DNA of 64,000 nt from Ischnura elegans (taxonomy: Eukaryota; Arthropoda; Insecta; Odonata; Coenagrionidae), in NCBI RefSeq assembly GCF_921293095.1, contig NC_060258.1, positions 3,224,001 through 3,288,000 on the forward strand, read 5' to 3'. Positions within the stretch are counted from its first letter, which is position 1. Each line of letters begins with the position of its first letter. Both the position numbers and the translations under genes were made by a program. Below the pieces are notes generated by a model that saw only the letters and a list, made by a program, of their open reading frames with translations, was not told the origin of the DNA and searched no databases. Shown piece after piece: positions 46,620 through 57,723 of this stretch.

Positions 46620-48541
46620 CTAGAAAAGAAATTCACATTTTAAAATAAGTTAAGTTAGACATGTAATCTATGATTCATCGACCTAATTCAAAACAACCAC
46701 TAGACAGATATCAAAGTTGCAACCTCAACCTATCTTTTGGTTCAATACCGTACACATAACTAATGTTGATATTAATTTTTTTACAGTGGTTTCCAAATAT
46801 TTCTTCACAAATTGAGTGGCACTGCCGCTCAGAACAATTCAGTAAGGTATTACATACTAAACTGAAATATCTACTCCAGAAAGAACCCCAGGGCACAATT
46901 ACACGCAAAATGGCACTAGAGCATCCTAATGAAAAAATATACCTAGCAGCTATAAGTAAAATTACATCCAAATTACTCAAACTCTCCATATCCACCCTCA
47001 ATGAAGGTGATGACCTACACTTCAATGTACCACCATTAAAATTTTGATGAAACTATAGCCTTGAAATCTTAGCTAACAAGAATGAGTAGGCATGGGCTGG
47101 TTGCTTACTGTCATTACTTTGCAGAACTAGAACTTCTGCACACAAGGCTTTGAAATTGAGTTTAGTATATTTTTTGCCAAAACAGTTTTTTCCATGCTTC
47201 AATTCTTCCATGAATGTGTTTGACCTAATTAAGCACAGTTTGCATGAGCACAACAAAGTGAATTGGATGGGGAGTATATCAAAGCAAACTTTTCCATTTA
47301 CTTCCAAACCGAACCAAACCTATTGTCCTCATTTCAACAACTTCCATGATAACTTAGTCTATTGAAGCCACACGATTGACAAGGGAGCTGGAATCCCATG
47401 CTCAGTATTCTTCACAAGTGATTTTTTGGTAATTATTTTCTATTAACCAATCTTAAAGGCAAAATTGCTTGGTAGAGTACGGGGGAATTCCCATATGAAT
47501 GCACATTACTCCAAATATAGCTTTATAACATTGAAACATGAAGAAAATTTTACCTAACATTTGCCACCTGATTAAATTAACTAGCAGAACTATAAACAAA
47601 AAATTAAGAAAGTATAGAAGCATGAAAAATTTAGAAACTACATCCTTCACAAGTGGAATGTCTTAAAACCTGTTCTCAGAATTCAACCAAATTTTGTTGT
47701 GCTATAGTCCATTGTGAGTTATCCTCTAATGAGCCCCCATGTGGGAGTAGCTGTGACTCCTCGGGATGATAATGTGGTGGTTTTCCCTTGCCTTCCACAT
47801 CGCAGTACTACAGCCGTTTAAGTAAATGTTACCATGCCCGTAGTGAAATGTGTGTCGCTGTACCGACCAGTATGGTCTCAACCTTCGCACATGTGAAGAA
47901 GAGCTGCTGCCCTCTCCCCCGGGTGATGAGAGGCATAATTGTTGGCAGCCCCCAGTCGCCTAGTCACGGTATCTTCACAGGTTTTGGTATCTTTTAAATG
48001 GTCTACCTTACCCAAGGGTAGCCCAATACCCCCTCAGAACACCGCCTCTTTTTGTCCACGACTGCTTATTTGACGAGAGGACTCACTTATCTCGCAGCTA
48101 ACCTCTATATCTAAAGGTCGACCCACCATCCGCAACCCAGTGGAAGCACTCGGTGGCTTTATGCTCAGCCGCGAGCCCCATATGGGGTTACATTTATAAC
48201 CAATATTATTAACCTCAAATCCAGTTAAACATTTGCAGGTCAAATATATTCATGTATAAGAGCCACTCTGCAAAGGGTGAGCATTAATCTAGTGATTAAG
48301 GTGTCCAGTTGTCACCCAGAGGACCTCTTGTCGAGCCATGCATAAAAATAAAATTTTCAGCAATATTTATGGAAATATTGATGCATAACAGGTTTCTTTG
48401 AAATAGAAAGTAGAATGAAAGTACGAAAAAATTTCATGCCAGAATCGCAAAATTTGGTTGAATTCTGAGATCCAGTTTTCGCACATTTGCATAGTCAGAT
48501 TTATTTACAAGTCTTTTCTGTGAAGAGTCATTTTCAAGCAC
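46620..48541 (-). other. Gene 2 intron, insertion-rich
   Basis: The part at about 48250-48541 aligns with gene 1 intron sequence at 3921-4190. CTCAGAATTCAACCAAATTTTG at 47675-47696 recurs perfectly inverted at 48448-48469; the latter copy is the ancestral one, judging from gene 1. Between them lies a repeat-like segment (about 47740-48040, with GGTGGTTTTCCCTTGCCTTC). The open frames at 46711-47365 are not recognised. Confidence 0.45.
48262..48345 (+). repeat. tRNA-derived SINE-like fragment in gene 2 intron
   Basis: The plus strand has AATCTAGTGATTAAGGTGTC (A-box-like) and CTCTTGTCGAGCC (B-box-like) at tRNA spacing. Relative to the gene it is the same copy as the one in the gene 1 intron. 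Confidence 0.5.
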
Positions 48542-49087
48542 TTAACCCTCCGCTACTCGCGTGGCGTCTGCTGGACGCCAACCAATATGTTTTTGTTTTT
48601 CTTCGGCCAAAGTGTGCGTATAATAGTTTCTCCTTCTAGGTACCTTACTCTTTTCGAATTGTCTGCCATTCAGTTAAATCATATCAGATAAATTTATAGC
48701 AGGGTGCCAGGCAAGGGTTTTTGAAATGTATTTGAGTCTGTCAGACGCCACGCGACTAGATTCGTTACAATTTAATAAATATTTTATTTTCAATCAATGC
48801 TCATTTCTTATATTTTATAATTGTTATTTAATGCTATTATTAATTATGATTATCTTTAATTTGTTGTAAATAAAAATGCAATTTTTTTCTCTTATTTATT
48901 TATGTGGTTTAAGCTCGCGTTTTTGTTTACTGCGGGAATATATCAAGGAATTACTGCTCTCGATTTCACCGGAGACAATCATTCGAAGGTCGTATTTCAG
49001 CCACCCATCCATTGTGGGTTTTTTGTGTGCAACTTAATTGCACAGCAATTGATTGCAATCTGGGGAGCGGCACGCCACGGCCTGCTG

Positions 49088-49410
49088 TTTCGGCATATGC
49101 CCAGCTGCTTTTTTTTCTATCCGCGTAGGTCCAACGCTTGTCTTTTCGTCGAGTCTCAATTATAACGTATCTTACCCTAGTCTATTCAGCACTGTGGATA
49201 GGCGCCGCGTCGCGAAACCATATCGGTGACGACTTTGCTTTCTTTTGAATTCGGCATATGCCCTGCTAATTTGTTTTCTATCTGCGTAGGTCCAACGCTT
49301 GCCTTTTCGTCGAGTCTCAATTTTAACGTATCTTATCAATGTCTATTCAGCACAGTGTGATAGACGCCGCCTCTAAAACCATTTCGGTGACGACTTTGTT
49401 TTCTTTTCAA
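49088..49410 (+). repeat. 161-bp tandem duplication upstream of the transposase
   Basis: CGGCATATGCCC and the following sequence (GTAGGTCCAACGCTTG, CGGTGACGACTTTG) occur twice at an offset of 161 bp. The copies lie upstream of the TATA box and may carry regulatory or transposase-binding sites. Confidence 0.8.
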
Positions 49411-49575
49411 TCTGCAACCTTAGAGAAACTCTCCAACATATCTATGACAAGTTATCTTTTTCTTATCTATTTCTCGCAGCCGCAGAGATGCCACGTCGGG
49501 TCCCCACATATTGCGCTAATTTACTAACTTGTTTTCTTTTGGATATACAAATGTGCAACTCTTGTAGTTCCTCCG

Positions 49576-49613
49576 TATAAATACCCAAGTATCCCGCTAT
49601 CGACCACTCATTC
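49576..49613 (+). promoter_or_regulatory. Core promoter of the piggyBac transposase
   Basis: TATAAATA at 49576-49583 lies 34 bp upstream of the A in CTCATTC (49607-49613), an insect-type initiator. A consensus 5' UTR intron, GTAAGT at 49756 to TTAG at 49868, places the start codon directly after the acceptor. Confidence 0.6.
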
Positions 49614-49868
49614 TTTGTCCGTTGGTGTATTGGTGCGTCAGAAAGGAACTTGTGACTGCAAGGAGCCCCTGAATTTTATCAGTAAAACGTGCGAGTAATT
49701 CCAGAGTGGTGCAGTGGAACAAGCTACACTTCATAGTGTTTCATTGTTCGAAAGTGTAAGTTTTATATTCCTTTATATTTATGCATATACATTTATGAAA
49801 TTAATCACGCTGTAGATGGTTGTTCCCTATTATGATGTATCTCTTCTGGATTTACTTACGTCCCTTAG

Positions 49869-51683
49869 ATGGAGAGAAAAAAACAGCTAAACCTAATGCG
49901 TGAGGAAGATCGTAGCTATCTGCAGCGTCTTCTGATGGAATCATCAGATTCAGAATTGTCTGCAGTAGATGATGAGAGCGAAGGTGAAGAAGATTCCTTA
50001 GAGGAACAATTGCAAAACACGGATACGGAGGAAGAAATTACTAGTGAGGAAGAAAGTGACCGAGAGGATGAAGAATCAGGTAAAGAATTTGTTTTTGGGA
50101 AAGACAAAACTACGAAGTGGGCTTTGCAAATACCAGTGGTGACTGTAAGGACTCGTCGTCATAATATTGTAAACCTGAATTCACGTGTGAAAGAAAGTGC
50201 TACAACCGCTAAGACTGTACTCGAGTGTTGGAGATGTTTTTTTACCGACAGTCTGCTTGCTATTATTTTGGAAAACACTAATAAATTCATTGAATCCCAA
50301 AAAGATCGTTACGATAGGGAAAGAGATTGTAAATTTACCGATTTGAGTGAACTGAAAGCTTTCTTTGGATTACTGTATATGGCAGGTTTCCTTAGAAATA
50401 GTAAGCTAAATACAAGTGATTTGTGGTCTACAGATGGAACTGGTGTTGAATTTTTTCGATTGGTGATGTCTCGTAAGCGCTTCCACTTTATTTTACAAAG
50501 CCTTCGGTTTGATGACAAAGCAACTAGAAGCGATAGGAAGCTATTAGATAAGCTTGCACCTGTTAGAGAGGTTTTTGATATATTTGTTCAAAATTGCCGT
50601 GAAAGTTATTCTTTGGGAGAATACGTAACTATTGATGAAATGCTATCAAAATTCAGAGGAAGATGTGCATTTAGGCAATACATCCCGAGTAAACCAGGAA
50701 AATATGGAATTAAGATATTTTCTCTAGCAGATTCTAAAACATTTTACACAGGGAACTTAGAAGTATACGTTGGGAAGCAGCCGGAAGGCCCATTTTACGT
50801 TAGTAACAGTGCCAATGATGTTGTAAAAAGGTTGGTTAGACCGATTGCTCACAGTGGTCGCAATATAACCGCCGATAATTGGTTTACCAGTTATGAGCTA
50901 GTTTTAGACCTACTCAAAGCTAACCTTACGTATGTAGGAACAGTAAGGAAGAATAAACGGCAGCTTCCACCCAGTTTTACATCCCCTGTCGGTCGAGAAC
51001 CATTTACAACTCGTTTTGGATTTGATAGGCATTGCACATTGGTATCATACATACCAAAGCCACGAAAAAATGTAATTTTAATATCTTCAATGCATCATGA
51101 TTCCACAATCGATGAAACAACAGGGAATTCGAATAAGCCAGAGATCGTGACATTTTACAATGCAACTAAATCTGGCGTTGATGTAGTTGATAAATTATGC
51201 GCGACTTACTCAGTAGCAAGAAACACCAAAAGGTGGCCGATGACTATATTTTATACCATGCTCAATGTGGCAGCAATAAATGCTCAGGTTATTTACCTTG
51301 TAAACAACAAAGAGAGTTCTCATGCAATTTTGAAAAGAAGGCATTTTATCAAAGTCCTTGCGCAAGAACTAACTAAAGAGCACCTGCAAAAACGTAGTCA
51401 CGTGGTAAATTTACCGAGGGAATTGAGAAAAAGAACTTTAGCCATTAGTGAGAAAGACAAAGAAACTGAACATAATGAGTCAAGTACTTGCAGTTCCAAA
51501 AGTATTCGTAGGAAATCGGAGGAAAAAACGAAGGAGAAAAAAGAGAATTCTAGAAAGAGATGTTACATTTGCGACAGAAAAAAAAATCGAATGACAAAAT
51601 ATAGGTGCATTTCCTGTGATCATTATATATGTTTAGAGCATTCTGAATACGTTTGTATTGTTTGCAAGGATAAAAATATGTAA
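49869..51683 (+). CDS. piggyBac transposase, apparently intact
   Basis: The 604-codon ORF has the normal family length (about 590-640). The N-terminus is acidic (EEDSLEEQ, EEESDRED). The DDE_Tnp_1_7 core follows, with the catalytic Asp candidates in IDEMLSKFRGR (about residue 257), ADNWFTSYEL (about 337) and SGVDVVDKL (about 439). The C-terminus is a Cys/His-rich domain (CYICDRKK, CISCDHYICLEH, CIVCKDK), which in this family binds element ends. The enzyme excises the element by hairpin intermediates and inserts it at TTAA, usually without a footprint. The frame starts at ATG 49869 immediately after the intron acceptor and has no frameshift or stop. It is on the strand opposite to the host gene. 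Confidence 0.95.
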   Translation: MERKKQLNLMREEDRSYLQRLLMESSDSELSAVDDESEGEEDSLEEQLQNTDTEEEITSEEESDREDEESGKEFVFGKDKTTKWALQIPVVTVRTRRHNIVNLNSRVKESATTAKTVLECWRCFFTDSLLAIILENTNKFIESQKDRYDRERDCKFTDLSELKAFFGLLYMAGFLRNSKLNTSDLWSTDGTGVEFFRLVMSRKRFHFILQSLRFDDKATRSDRKLLDKLAPVREVFDIFVQNCRESYSLGEYVTIDEMLSKFRGRCAFRQYIPSKPGKYGIKIFSLADSKTFYTGNLEVYVGKQPEGPFYVSNSANDVVKRLVRPIAHSGRNITADNWFTSYELVLDLLKANLTYVGTVRKNKRQLPPSFTSPVGREPFTTRFGFDRHCTLVSYIPKPRKNVILISSMHHDSTIDETTGNSNKPEIVTFYNATKSGVDVVDKLCATYSVARNTKRWPMTIFYTMLNVAAINAQVIYLVNNKESSHAILKRRHFIKVLAQELTKEHLQKRSHVVNLPRELRKRTLAISEKDKETEHNESSTCSSKSIRRKSEEKTKEKKENSRKRCYICDRKKNRMTKYRCISCDHYICLEHSEYVCIVCKDKNM

Positions 51684-51812
51684 TTGTTGCTGTGATGTGG
51701 TTTAATTGAGAGCAATGTATCAAAAATGTGCTTAGTTACTAAAAGATGGTTAAAATGTCTTAAATAAGTTAAAAACTATTGTATTTACAATGTTATAACT
51801 TGTAAAGGAGCA

Positions 51813-51818
51813 AATAAA
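51813..51818 (+). terminator. Poly(A) signal of the transposase
   Basis: AATAAA lies 130 bp after the stop and inside the right end of the element. Confidence 0.55.
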
Positions 51819-51958
51819 TAACATAAAAGTAGTGTGTTGCATTTAATTTTAATATTAACTATTATATTATAATGTACACTACTGGCGTCTAGCAGACGCC
51901 ACGCGAGCATATTTGTCCCAAAATTTGACGCGAGTGCGGAAGGGTTAAGAGCACTCAC

Positions 51959-52031
51959 CCACTGCCTCTGTCATAGACTCCATGGCCATTGTCTGATTCT
52001 GAATCAGCTCTCCATTCTCCGCAGAAGTAGG
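51959..52031 (-). CDS. Zinc-finger gene 2, 73-nt exon
   Basis: Bounded by CTTTCAG and GTGAGTG on the minus strand, phase 0 to phase 1, with protein GELIQNQTMAMESMTEAV. Length, phase and sequence match 3835-3907 of gene 1. The trailing G joins AT at 46619 to continue the frame. Its donor lies only ten bases from the piggyBac end, so splicing now runs across a 5.3-kb intron that contains the transposon. Confidence 0.75.
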
Positions 52032-52489
52032 CTGAAAGTAATCGTCAAAATATGAATGGACTAGGAATTGGACTATCATTGCAGGTGATTAAATACAACT
52101 AATTTTTAAACCATATAAACACACATATTAGCTTATATTTACCATGTGAACAAGAAGTAATATAATGATATTTATGATAAAATATGTATTCTCAGTTATT
52201 AACAGCAAATGTAAGGAAATCTGATTTTCCATCCTTTGAAAACAACATAAATCATTACCAGCAAATTGAGTCTGTCGTCTACACCCATTACATTCCATAG
52301 AATATATTCCTTCTCGACCTTCATACTAAAAATTGTATTTATTTATTAATGCATGTATTTATCCTGTGAATTGAGCACTCTCAGAAATCACATTAGATAT
52401 CATGACACACATAGTCACTGACAAAACACATTTTCAACATATCGATACCATTTCATGATTTTTAAAAATAAAGACGTAAAATAGATAAC

Positions 52490-52640
52490 AGAAGTTTTTC
52501 AAAATTATTCATATAAATTTCGGCTAGGACGGGGGACAAAGGTGACTCCATAGCAAGGCTATCTAATTGTTTGTATTGCTTGCCACTGAAGAAAAACCTC
52601 TTTTGATTTGTGCGCAATTTCAGGAGTTAACAAAGTTCTC
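52490..52640 (-). pseudogene. Penelope-like reverse transcriptase fragment
   Basis: The minus strand reads FFFSGKQYKQLD, then AMESPLSPVLAEIYMNNFE. This matches the conserved AMGSPLSP-x-x-A-IFM block of Penelope-like reverse transcriptases, with Glu for Gly. Only about 50 residues remain, and flanking frames have stops. The catalytic YVDD block was not found. Confidence 0.65.
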
Positions 52641-54087
52641 TTATCACTGGATATGGTGTATCTGACTTGATGTGGGTGATTTCCGGTAAATGTGCTTCTT
52701 CTGTTCTTGGAGCACTTGAGTTTTTATTTATTCATCTCCCACAATAAAGGATTTCTACCAAATTTCAGCCGCTTCTATTTATTAAATTAATATTTAACTT
52801 GATGTAATTCAATACCAACATCAGACATGATTTGTAGGTCCCAGGATTTTACTTAGTAAAACATGAGTCAAATAAAATGCATGTAAGCAAAAACAAAAGG
52901 AAACAATCAACTTGTCTTGTGATGTGAATGCACCTTGAAGAACTCACTCTTGCAAAAGTAACTTAAACCACACAAAGGAGTGTCATTTTATACTTGAACT
53001 CATGTCATGGAGGAGCATATATGATGCTCAGAGGCAAAAGGTTCTCTACTTTTGTGGCCATATGAAAGGGTCTCTTGTTTTACACTGCTGAGCAATCGCA
53101 GAACATGAGTACATCCTCACCAAATCGAGTCAGCTGCCCATGCACTTGGGTGATGGAGATGAGCTGTTCCAAGAAGTATTCTTTGAGTATAAGCAGAAGA
53201 AGAAGATATATGAAAATAGGTACAAAGCATACGAAGTTTAATAGTACATGACAGTGTCGGCAAGTTTGAATCGATTGGGCTATTTAAAAACCTGTGTAGA
53301 AAGTACATAACAAGTTCAATCATTAAAAATACCTGAAATTCAGGATCTCCCCCAAACATCATTTTCATCAACAAATTAAATTGAGTTATGTAAATTTCAT
53401 TCATACCTCAGCAGCATTATTCTCCTCTGAATATTCTTTTATGTACATAGCATAAGAAGTTAAATAGTATAATATGAGGTAGCAAGTTTGAATCAATTAG
53501 GCCACTAAAAAACCTCAGCAGAAAGTATATGCAAGTTCATTCATTTACGATATCATAAATGTGGGCAACTTGAGCCCAATTGCCTTACTTGAGTCCAAAA
53601 ATTGAAAACTTAAGTTTAGTTCTCTGTGTGCTCTCAACATCGGCAAATAAATCTATTCCCGTGCTTTTCTGGTAGGCATAGGCAGTAAATAGACAATAGA
53701 TCGAGTCTAGGAGGTTTGGACAGACTCCACCGACAGCAGTTGCGGTTAGTTAACTATCACATGAGTTTGTTTTCTTTTCATTCAGCAAAATTTCATCAGC
53801 AAAGATATCAGGAATAGCCTAAAACTGGATATGATTGCATATATTTCATATGAGGTCTGTTGCTGAAGGAAATTGAGGCCTTTTTGTGACCTAACTCATT
53901 TACTGTACTGTATGTTGTTAAGCACAACTTGTACACATTATCCAAAAACTTAGGTGACTTGAGCACGTTGGCACAGAGTAGGGATATATCTACTCTGAGC
54001 CATGGTCTCAACTAATTTATTACCTCTTTTAATGTTCTTTAGTGTATGAGGTGTTTCCATTCAAGTTCCCCACAGAAATTTTGTCAC

Positions 54088-54630
54088 ATTTTAAATGTTT
54101 AAGGACTGGGCCACCAATTACCCACTTGTAATTCTTGAGAAACAAGATGAGAAGGTGGTCATTGGAGAAAATCTTTCTTCACACCTCATTATCAATGTTA
54201 TTCAATTCTGTGATAAACCCTTCGTTTTTCTTCCCCCTAATTCATCCCACCTCACTCAAGCACTGGATGTGGTGAATTTTTGGCACTCAAATGAAGCGGA
54301 AGGGCATTATTCACCGTTGGAAATATTTAATTCTGGTAAAATGATCTGTTTTCCAAAGAGTCAGTCCTCAATGCTGTTGCAAGCTGTTTTAGAAGACATT
54401 GGAAAGCAACCTATAGGCAGGATGAAAGAAAGTTGGAGTAGTGCTTATAGAAGATCATCATATTACAAACCATTTGCCAGATCAAGAAAAATCCAAAGCC
54501 ATTACAGACTTGCCTATGATTAGGAATGCATTTCTTCTAGGACTGGAAGAAAAGAGAGGAGAGTTTGTGTCACTACCCAATACGTGGAAGAAAAACTCCT
54601 GTATCACCTGGATAGAGTATAAGAGATAAG
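54088..54630 (+). pseudogene. pogo/Tigger-like DDE transposase fragment
   Basis: The frame from 54095 reads ILEKQDEKVVIGENLSSHL, then LPPNSSHLTQALDV, typical of the DDE_1 core of pogo-like transposases. In the family the first block is usually GDNLSSH; here the catalytic Asp is Glu. A frameshift near 54440 moves the match to another frame (IEDHHITNHLPDQ). The N-terminal DNA-binding half is missing. It lies in a gene 2 intron on the opposite strand. Confidence 0.7.
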
Positions 54631-56043
54631 GTGTTAAATTTGACTGCATGGAGCCCACGACCTGAGCTTGAAGGTGGACCAAAATCAATGATGTCTCGCT
54701 GCACAAATTTGATGATTTAGTAATATAGCCGCTAAAACCAATAAATAGAAGTTTATTTTATTTCCTTTCACTGGACTCTAAATATTGCCATATACAAATC
54801 TAACTTTGCTTGTACAACATCTTTACAATGTTGCTGGAAGTAATGTTTTAAGTGCATTTTTGAAAATGAAATTTTTAAAATTGTTTTTATAATAATTTAT
54901 CTGTAACATTTATGTTTTGAAGCCAGCAGGGTGATCATAAATTATTCATTGCAATAATAGTCACCCTACTTGAACCAGAACTGCTCTCATATGGTAGTTA
55001 TTATGGGTATTATAATATGGGGTTGGTTAACCCCATATTTTGGTTAACTCTAGTCCAAATAAAATAAAAAAATTAAGTATTTACAGCATAAAAATTTCAT
55101 ATATTTAAGTATATATTCATTATAAATCATAATTTAAACATTTGAACTGAGCACTTCAAAGAAAATACCGTAACGCCACCATTCACATGACGATGTGACA
55201 TGGGGAGAAGAAAGGGGAGTGGTAGGATTTGTTTGGAGGGACATGGTCGTGTACCATGGGTTGAGGAAAAGAGGGAGGAGAAGAAAAGGGGGGGAAGGGG
55301 ATGATCCTATTGTGGGAGGGCTGTTTGCAGATGGCTTGCTGACGTGCACGACAGAACGAGTGCTAACTAAACAGATTATAAATTCAACAAAAAATATAAT
55401 GCAATAAAAAAGGGAAAATACTCACAAATGCATGAAATTATTATCTTTACTTTAAGCTCAATACTGGCCAGTGAAAAGAAACCAAAATCAAGTAAATTTA
55501 CCCAAAACAAATGACATCTAGAAAATAATAAAAAAATGAAACAACAATCTTCACTTCTACTGAATTTCTGGCGTGAATACAAATACAAATGAAGTGACAA
55601 CGCTAACATTAATCTTAAACAATACCAAATATTTCACTGTCCTAGATACTAAAATACACACTCATTTACAGGGAAAAGAGGAGGGCCACAAGAATAAAAA
55701 AATGCAAGGGAAAATATTGAATTCTTCACAGTTGGTTCTCCTATTCTTGATTAGGGGATATTCCTATTCCTGTGTGAATCTTCATACCTTGGGGGGCGTG
55801 ATATGGGGTAACAGTTATACTAATCGACTCTTGGTCATGGATGGGTATGACCTCCTTGGCTGGCTCATGTTTTGGTCCCTGCATCTTCATTCGACGAGGG
55901 CTGAGAGAATATTTAAATATGGGCATCGAGTGTTGACTTTATTCCTCTTGGTGCAGGATATCTACCCTTGTATTCTCCTGTTTCCTCTTCTTCACCACTA
56001 TTCACTTCTTGGTCTATCTTCCACGATTCTCTTCTCTCTCTAC

Positions 56044-56133
56044 TTCACCCCCACGTGACAGGCAAGATGCCTTCAGCTGTCCAGCATAGCCTTTGGCTGC
56101 ATCACGAAGCCGGGGTAAATGTGTCTTCTGAAG
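56044..56133 (-). CDS. Zinc-finger gene 2, 90-nt linker exon
   Basis: Acceptor TATCAG and donor GTAGAG bound 30 codons in phase 0. The match to 3164-3253 covers the whole exon and both splice sites, with THLPRL, AAKGYA and CLSRGG shared in part. The acceptor has a poor polypyrimidine tract, so the exon could be skipped. Confidence 0.5.
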
Positions 56134-56611
56134 CTGATATTTGTCTGGGTTTAACAACCTAGAGAGGTTTAGTATTCTGGGGTTGGAACAGGTGGGGGAA
56201 ACATGGGTAGAAGTAGGTTTCGTGTGTACTTCGTGCAAGTTCACGTATTATCATGAGAGCGATAATGTTTTTTGATTAAGCTACACTGGGTTACGATGTT
56301 TCCCCGAGGAACAAATTTGGGCTATACAAGGCATGAGTGTACGAACATCTAAACCAAAAATTTCCTATGGCAGTGGCAAAACACCAAAGTCAATACCAGT
56401 ACAACATTACAATTTCATTTTCCTCATATTTTTTTAAACACATCTCGCAGAAAAAATTGAAAGAAATGGTAGCACAGGGAAAAAGCTGACCTTGTGCAAC
56501 CTGCATCACGTGTCCATCTTGCTGTGCAGTTGACAGGAAGGAAAAAAATGTAAGTCGCAGAGGGGGATGATTTTGAGTTTTACATCGTCAGCGTTGAAAG
56601 TGTTAACATCA

Positions 56612-57160
56612 CTATCAATTGATATCTTTTGGGAATCGACTTGCATTGCCGATGCACAACAGTCACTTCAAAAATGGTAAAGAAGGTCTAACATGTCCCT
56701 CGTCCCCGCAGTAAATTTCTGTTCACTTTCATCACAAAATTCAAATCTGAAACAATTTGATCCATGTGAACATCAATGTCTCATAAGGAATACAAGTTGT
56801 GTAGTTGAATCTAGCTAGCAGCTACATCAAGATGTCATGGTAAATCAGTTTCACTGTACATAAGTCAATAGTACTCAGTTTAACTCTCAATTACTTATAT
56901 CCCCCCTTCCACTCTACGGTAAACGGAAGTGAAACTGTGTTGGTATGATCACATAACAAATGACTGCTTAGTGCCAAGATGACAGAGAGCTTACTTGCTC
57001 AGTGAGCAAAGTTGAGTGGTCAATGGCAAAATACAGCAAATCTGTTCATTACATTTAATTTAAATGATTCAAACATGAAAGCTTTTCTGTAGTTGTTCAT
57101 GATTGAACAGGCAAGGCAACATGCAATACGTTTCTGCTGAGAGGTCATAGGAATATTGCT
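56612..57160. repeat. Intron module, copy 1
   Basis: About 550 bp beginning near TTGATATCTTTTGG align in direct orientation with 61895-62445. Shared words include CTCATAAGGAAT, CTAGCAGCTACATCA and AAACGGAAGTGAAAC. A third, shorter copy starts near 62979. Exons follow the copies at different distances. Confidence 0.75.
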
Positions 57161-57483
57161 TAATGGATCACTTCACGGGTTACCAGTCTTCCAAGCACAG
57201 GCCAATGTGTCGTCATGGCACATGGACCAATAACCGCTCTGTGAATACACGTGAGTAGATAAATGCGTACACAGTGTCTGCACATGACTCGGCCTTCAAA
57301 CATGATCGAATTATCAATTTTTCTTTTCATCTGTCAATCGTACTTCTACATCAAATTTGGAGAGATTTTTAACGTTTTATGATGATATTCAAGGCTATTT
57401 CCAGGTTTTTTCATGGTAGACTAAATTCACAGCTTACTCACGTTTTAAGGTTTTCACGGTTGAGTGGGAACCCTGATTAGGGA

Positions 57484-57600
57484 TGCTTTTAATTAGGGAT
57501 GGACGGATCCAGGATTTTTTCGGACCCGGATTCAGATCGAATCCTTGATTTTTGGAGCCGGATCTTTCGGATCGGATACTTTCAGATCCAAATGCATTTT
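57484..57600. repeat. Partial copy of the AGGGATGG MITE
   Basis: It begins AGGGATGGACGGATCCAGGA near 57496 and shares GGAGCCGGATC with 38332-38767 in inverted orientation. The other end is missing. Confidence 0.65.
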
Positions 57601-57621
57601 ATTTTATTAAATATTGAATGG

Positions 57622-57690
57622 AAGTGAAAATCATGCACGGATAATCTGCAGCTGGATAATCGTGAGTCTGCTGTACTTGGTCTGCTATAA
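57622..57690 (+). repeat. Isolated satellite fragment
   Basis: TCATGCACGGATAA, then GCTGGATAATC and GTGAGTCTGCTG, match the 3' half of the 132-bp satellite monomer. It lies 20 kb from the main array and about 30 bp from the splice donor of the 57724-57882 exon. Confidence 0.7.
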
Positions 57691-57723
57691 AAATGTGTCG
57701 ATCAGCGAGTATCCCAAACTCAC

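Larger units (their letters stand above)
48542..51948 (+). mobile_element. Intact piggyBac transposon in gene 2 intron
   Basis: TTAA duplications at 48542-48545 and 51945-51948 bracket inverted ends: CCCTCCGCTACTCGCGT on the left and the inverse of CCCTTCCGCACTCGCGT on the right. Subterminal GTGGCGTCTGCTGGACGCC-type palindromes occur at both ends, with a diverged third copy near 48730. The element carries a full transposase gene with promoter, 5' UTR intron and poly(A) signal. The site is eight bases into the intron after the 73-nt exon. In gene 1 the same place reads CTCTTCAGTGCTTGA without an insert. The open ORF and well matched ends suggest recent activity. Confidence 0.95.
52032..56043 (-). 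other. Gene 2 intron with retroelement and transposon relics
   Basis: It contains the Penelope-like fragment and the pogo-like relic listed separately. The part at 55571-56043 aligns, inverted, with gene 1 sequence 3254-3740, for example around GGCGTGAATACAAATAC. No further exon was supported. Confidence 0.45.

Noticed and set aside
54095..54523. Intact transposase gene
   Set aside because: Only the central core is present, the catalytic Asp block reads GEN, and a frameshift splits the remainder.
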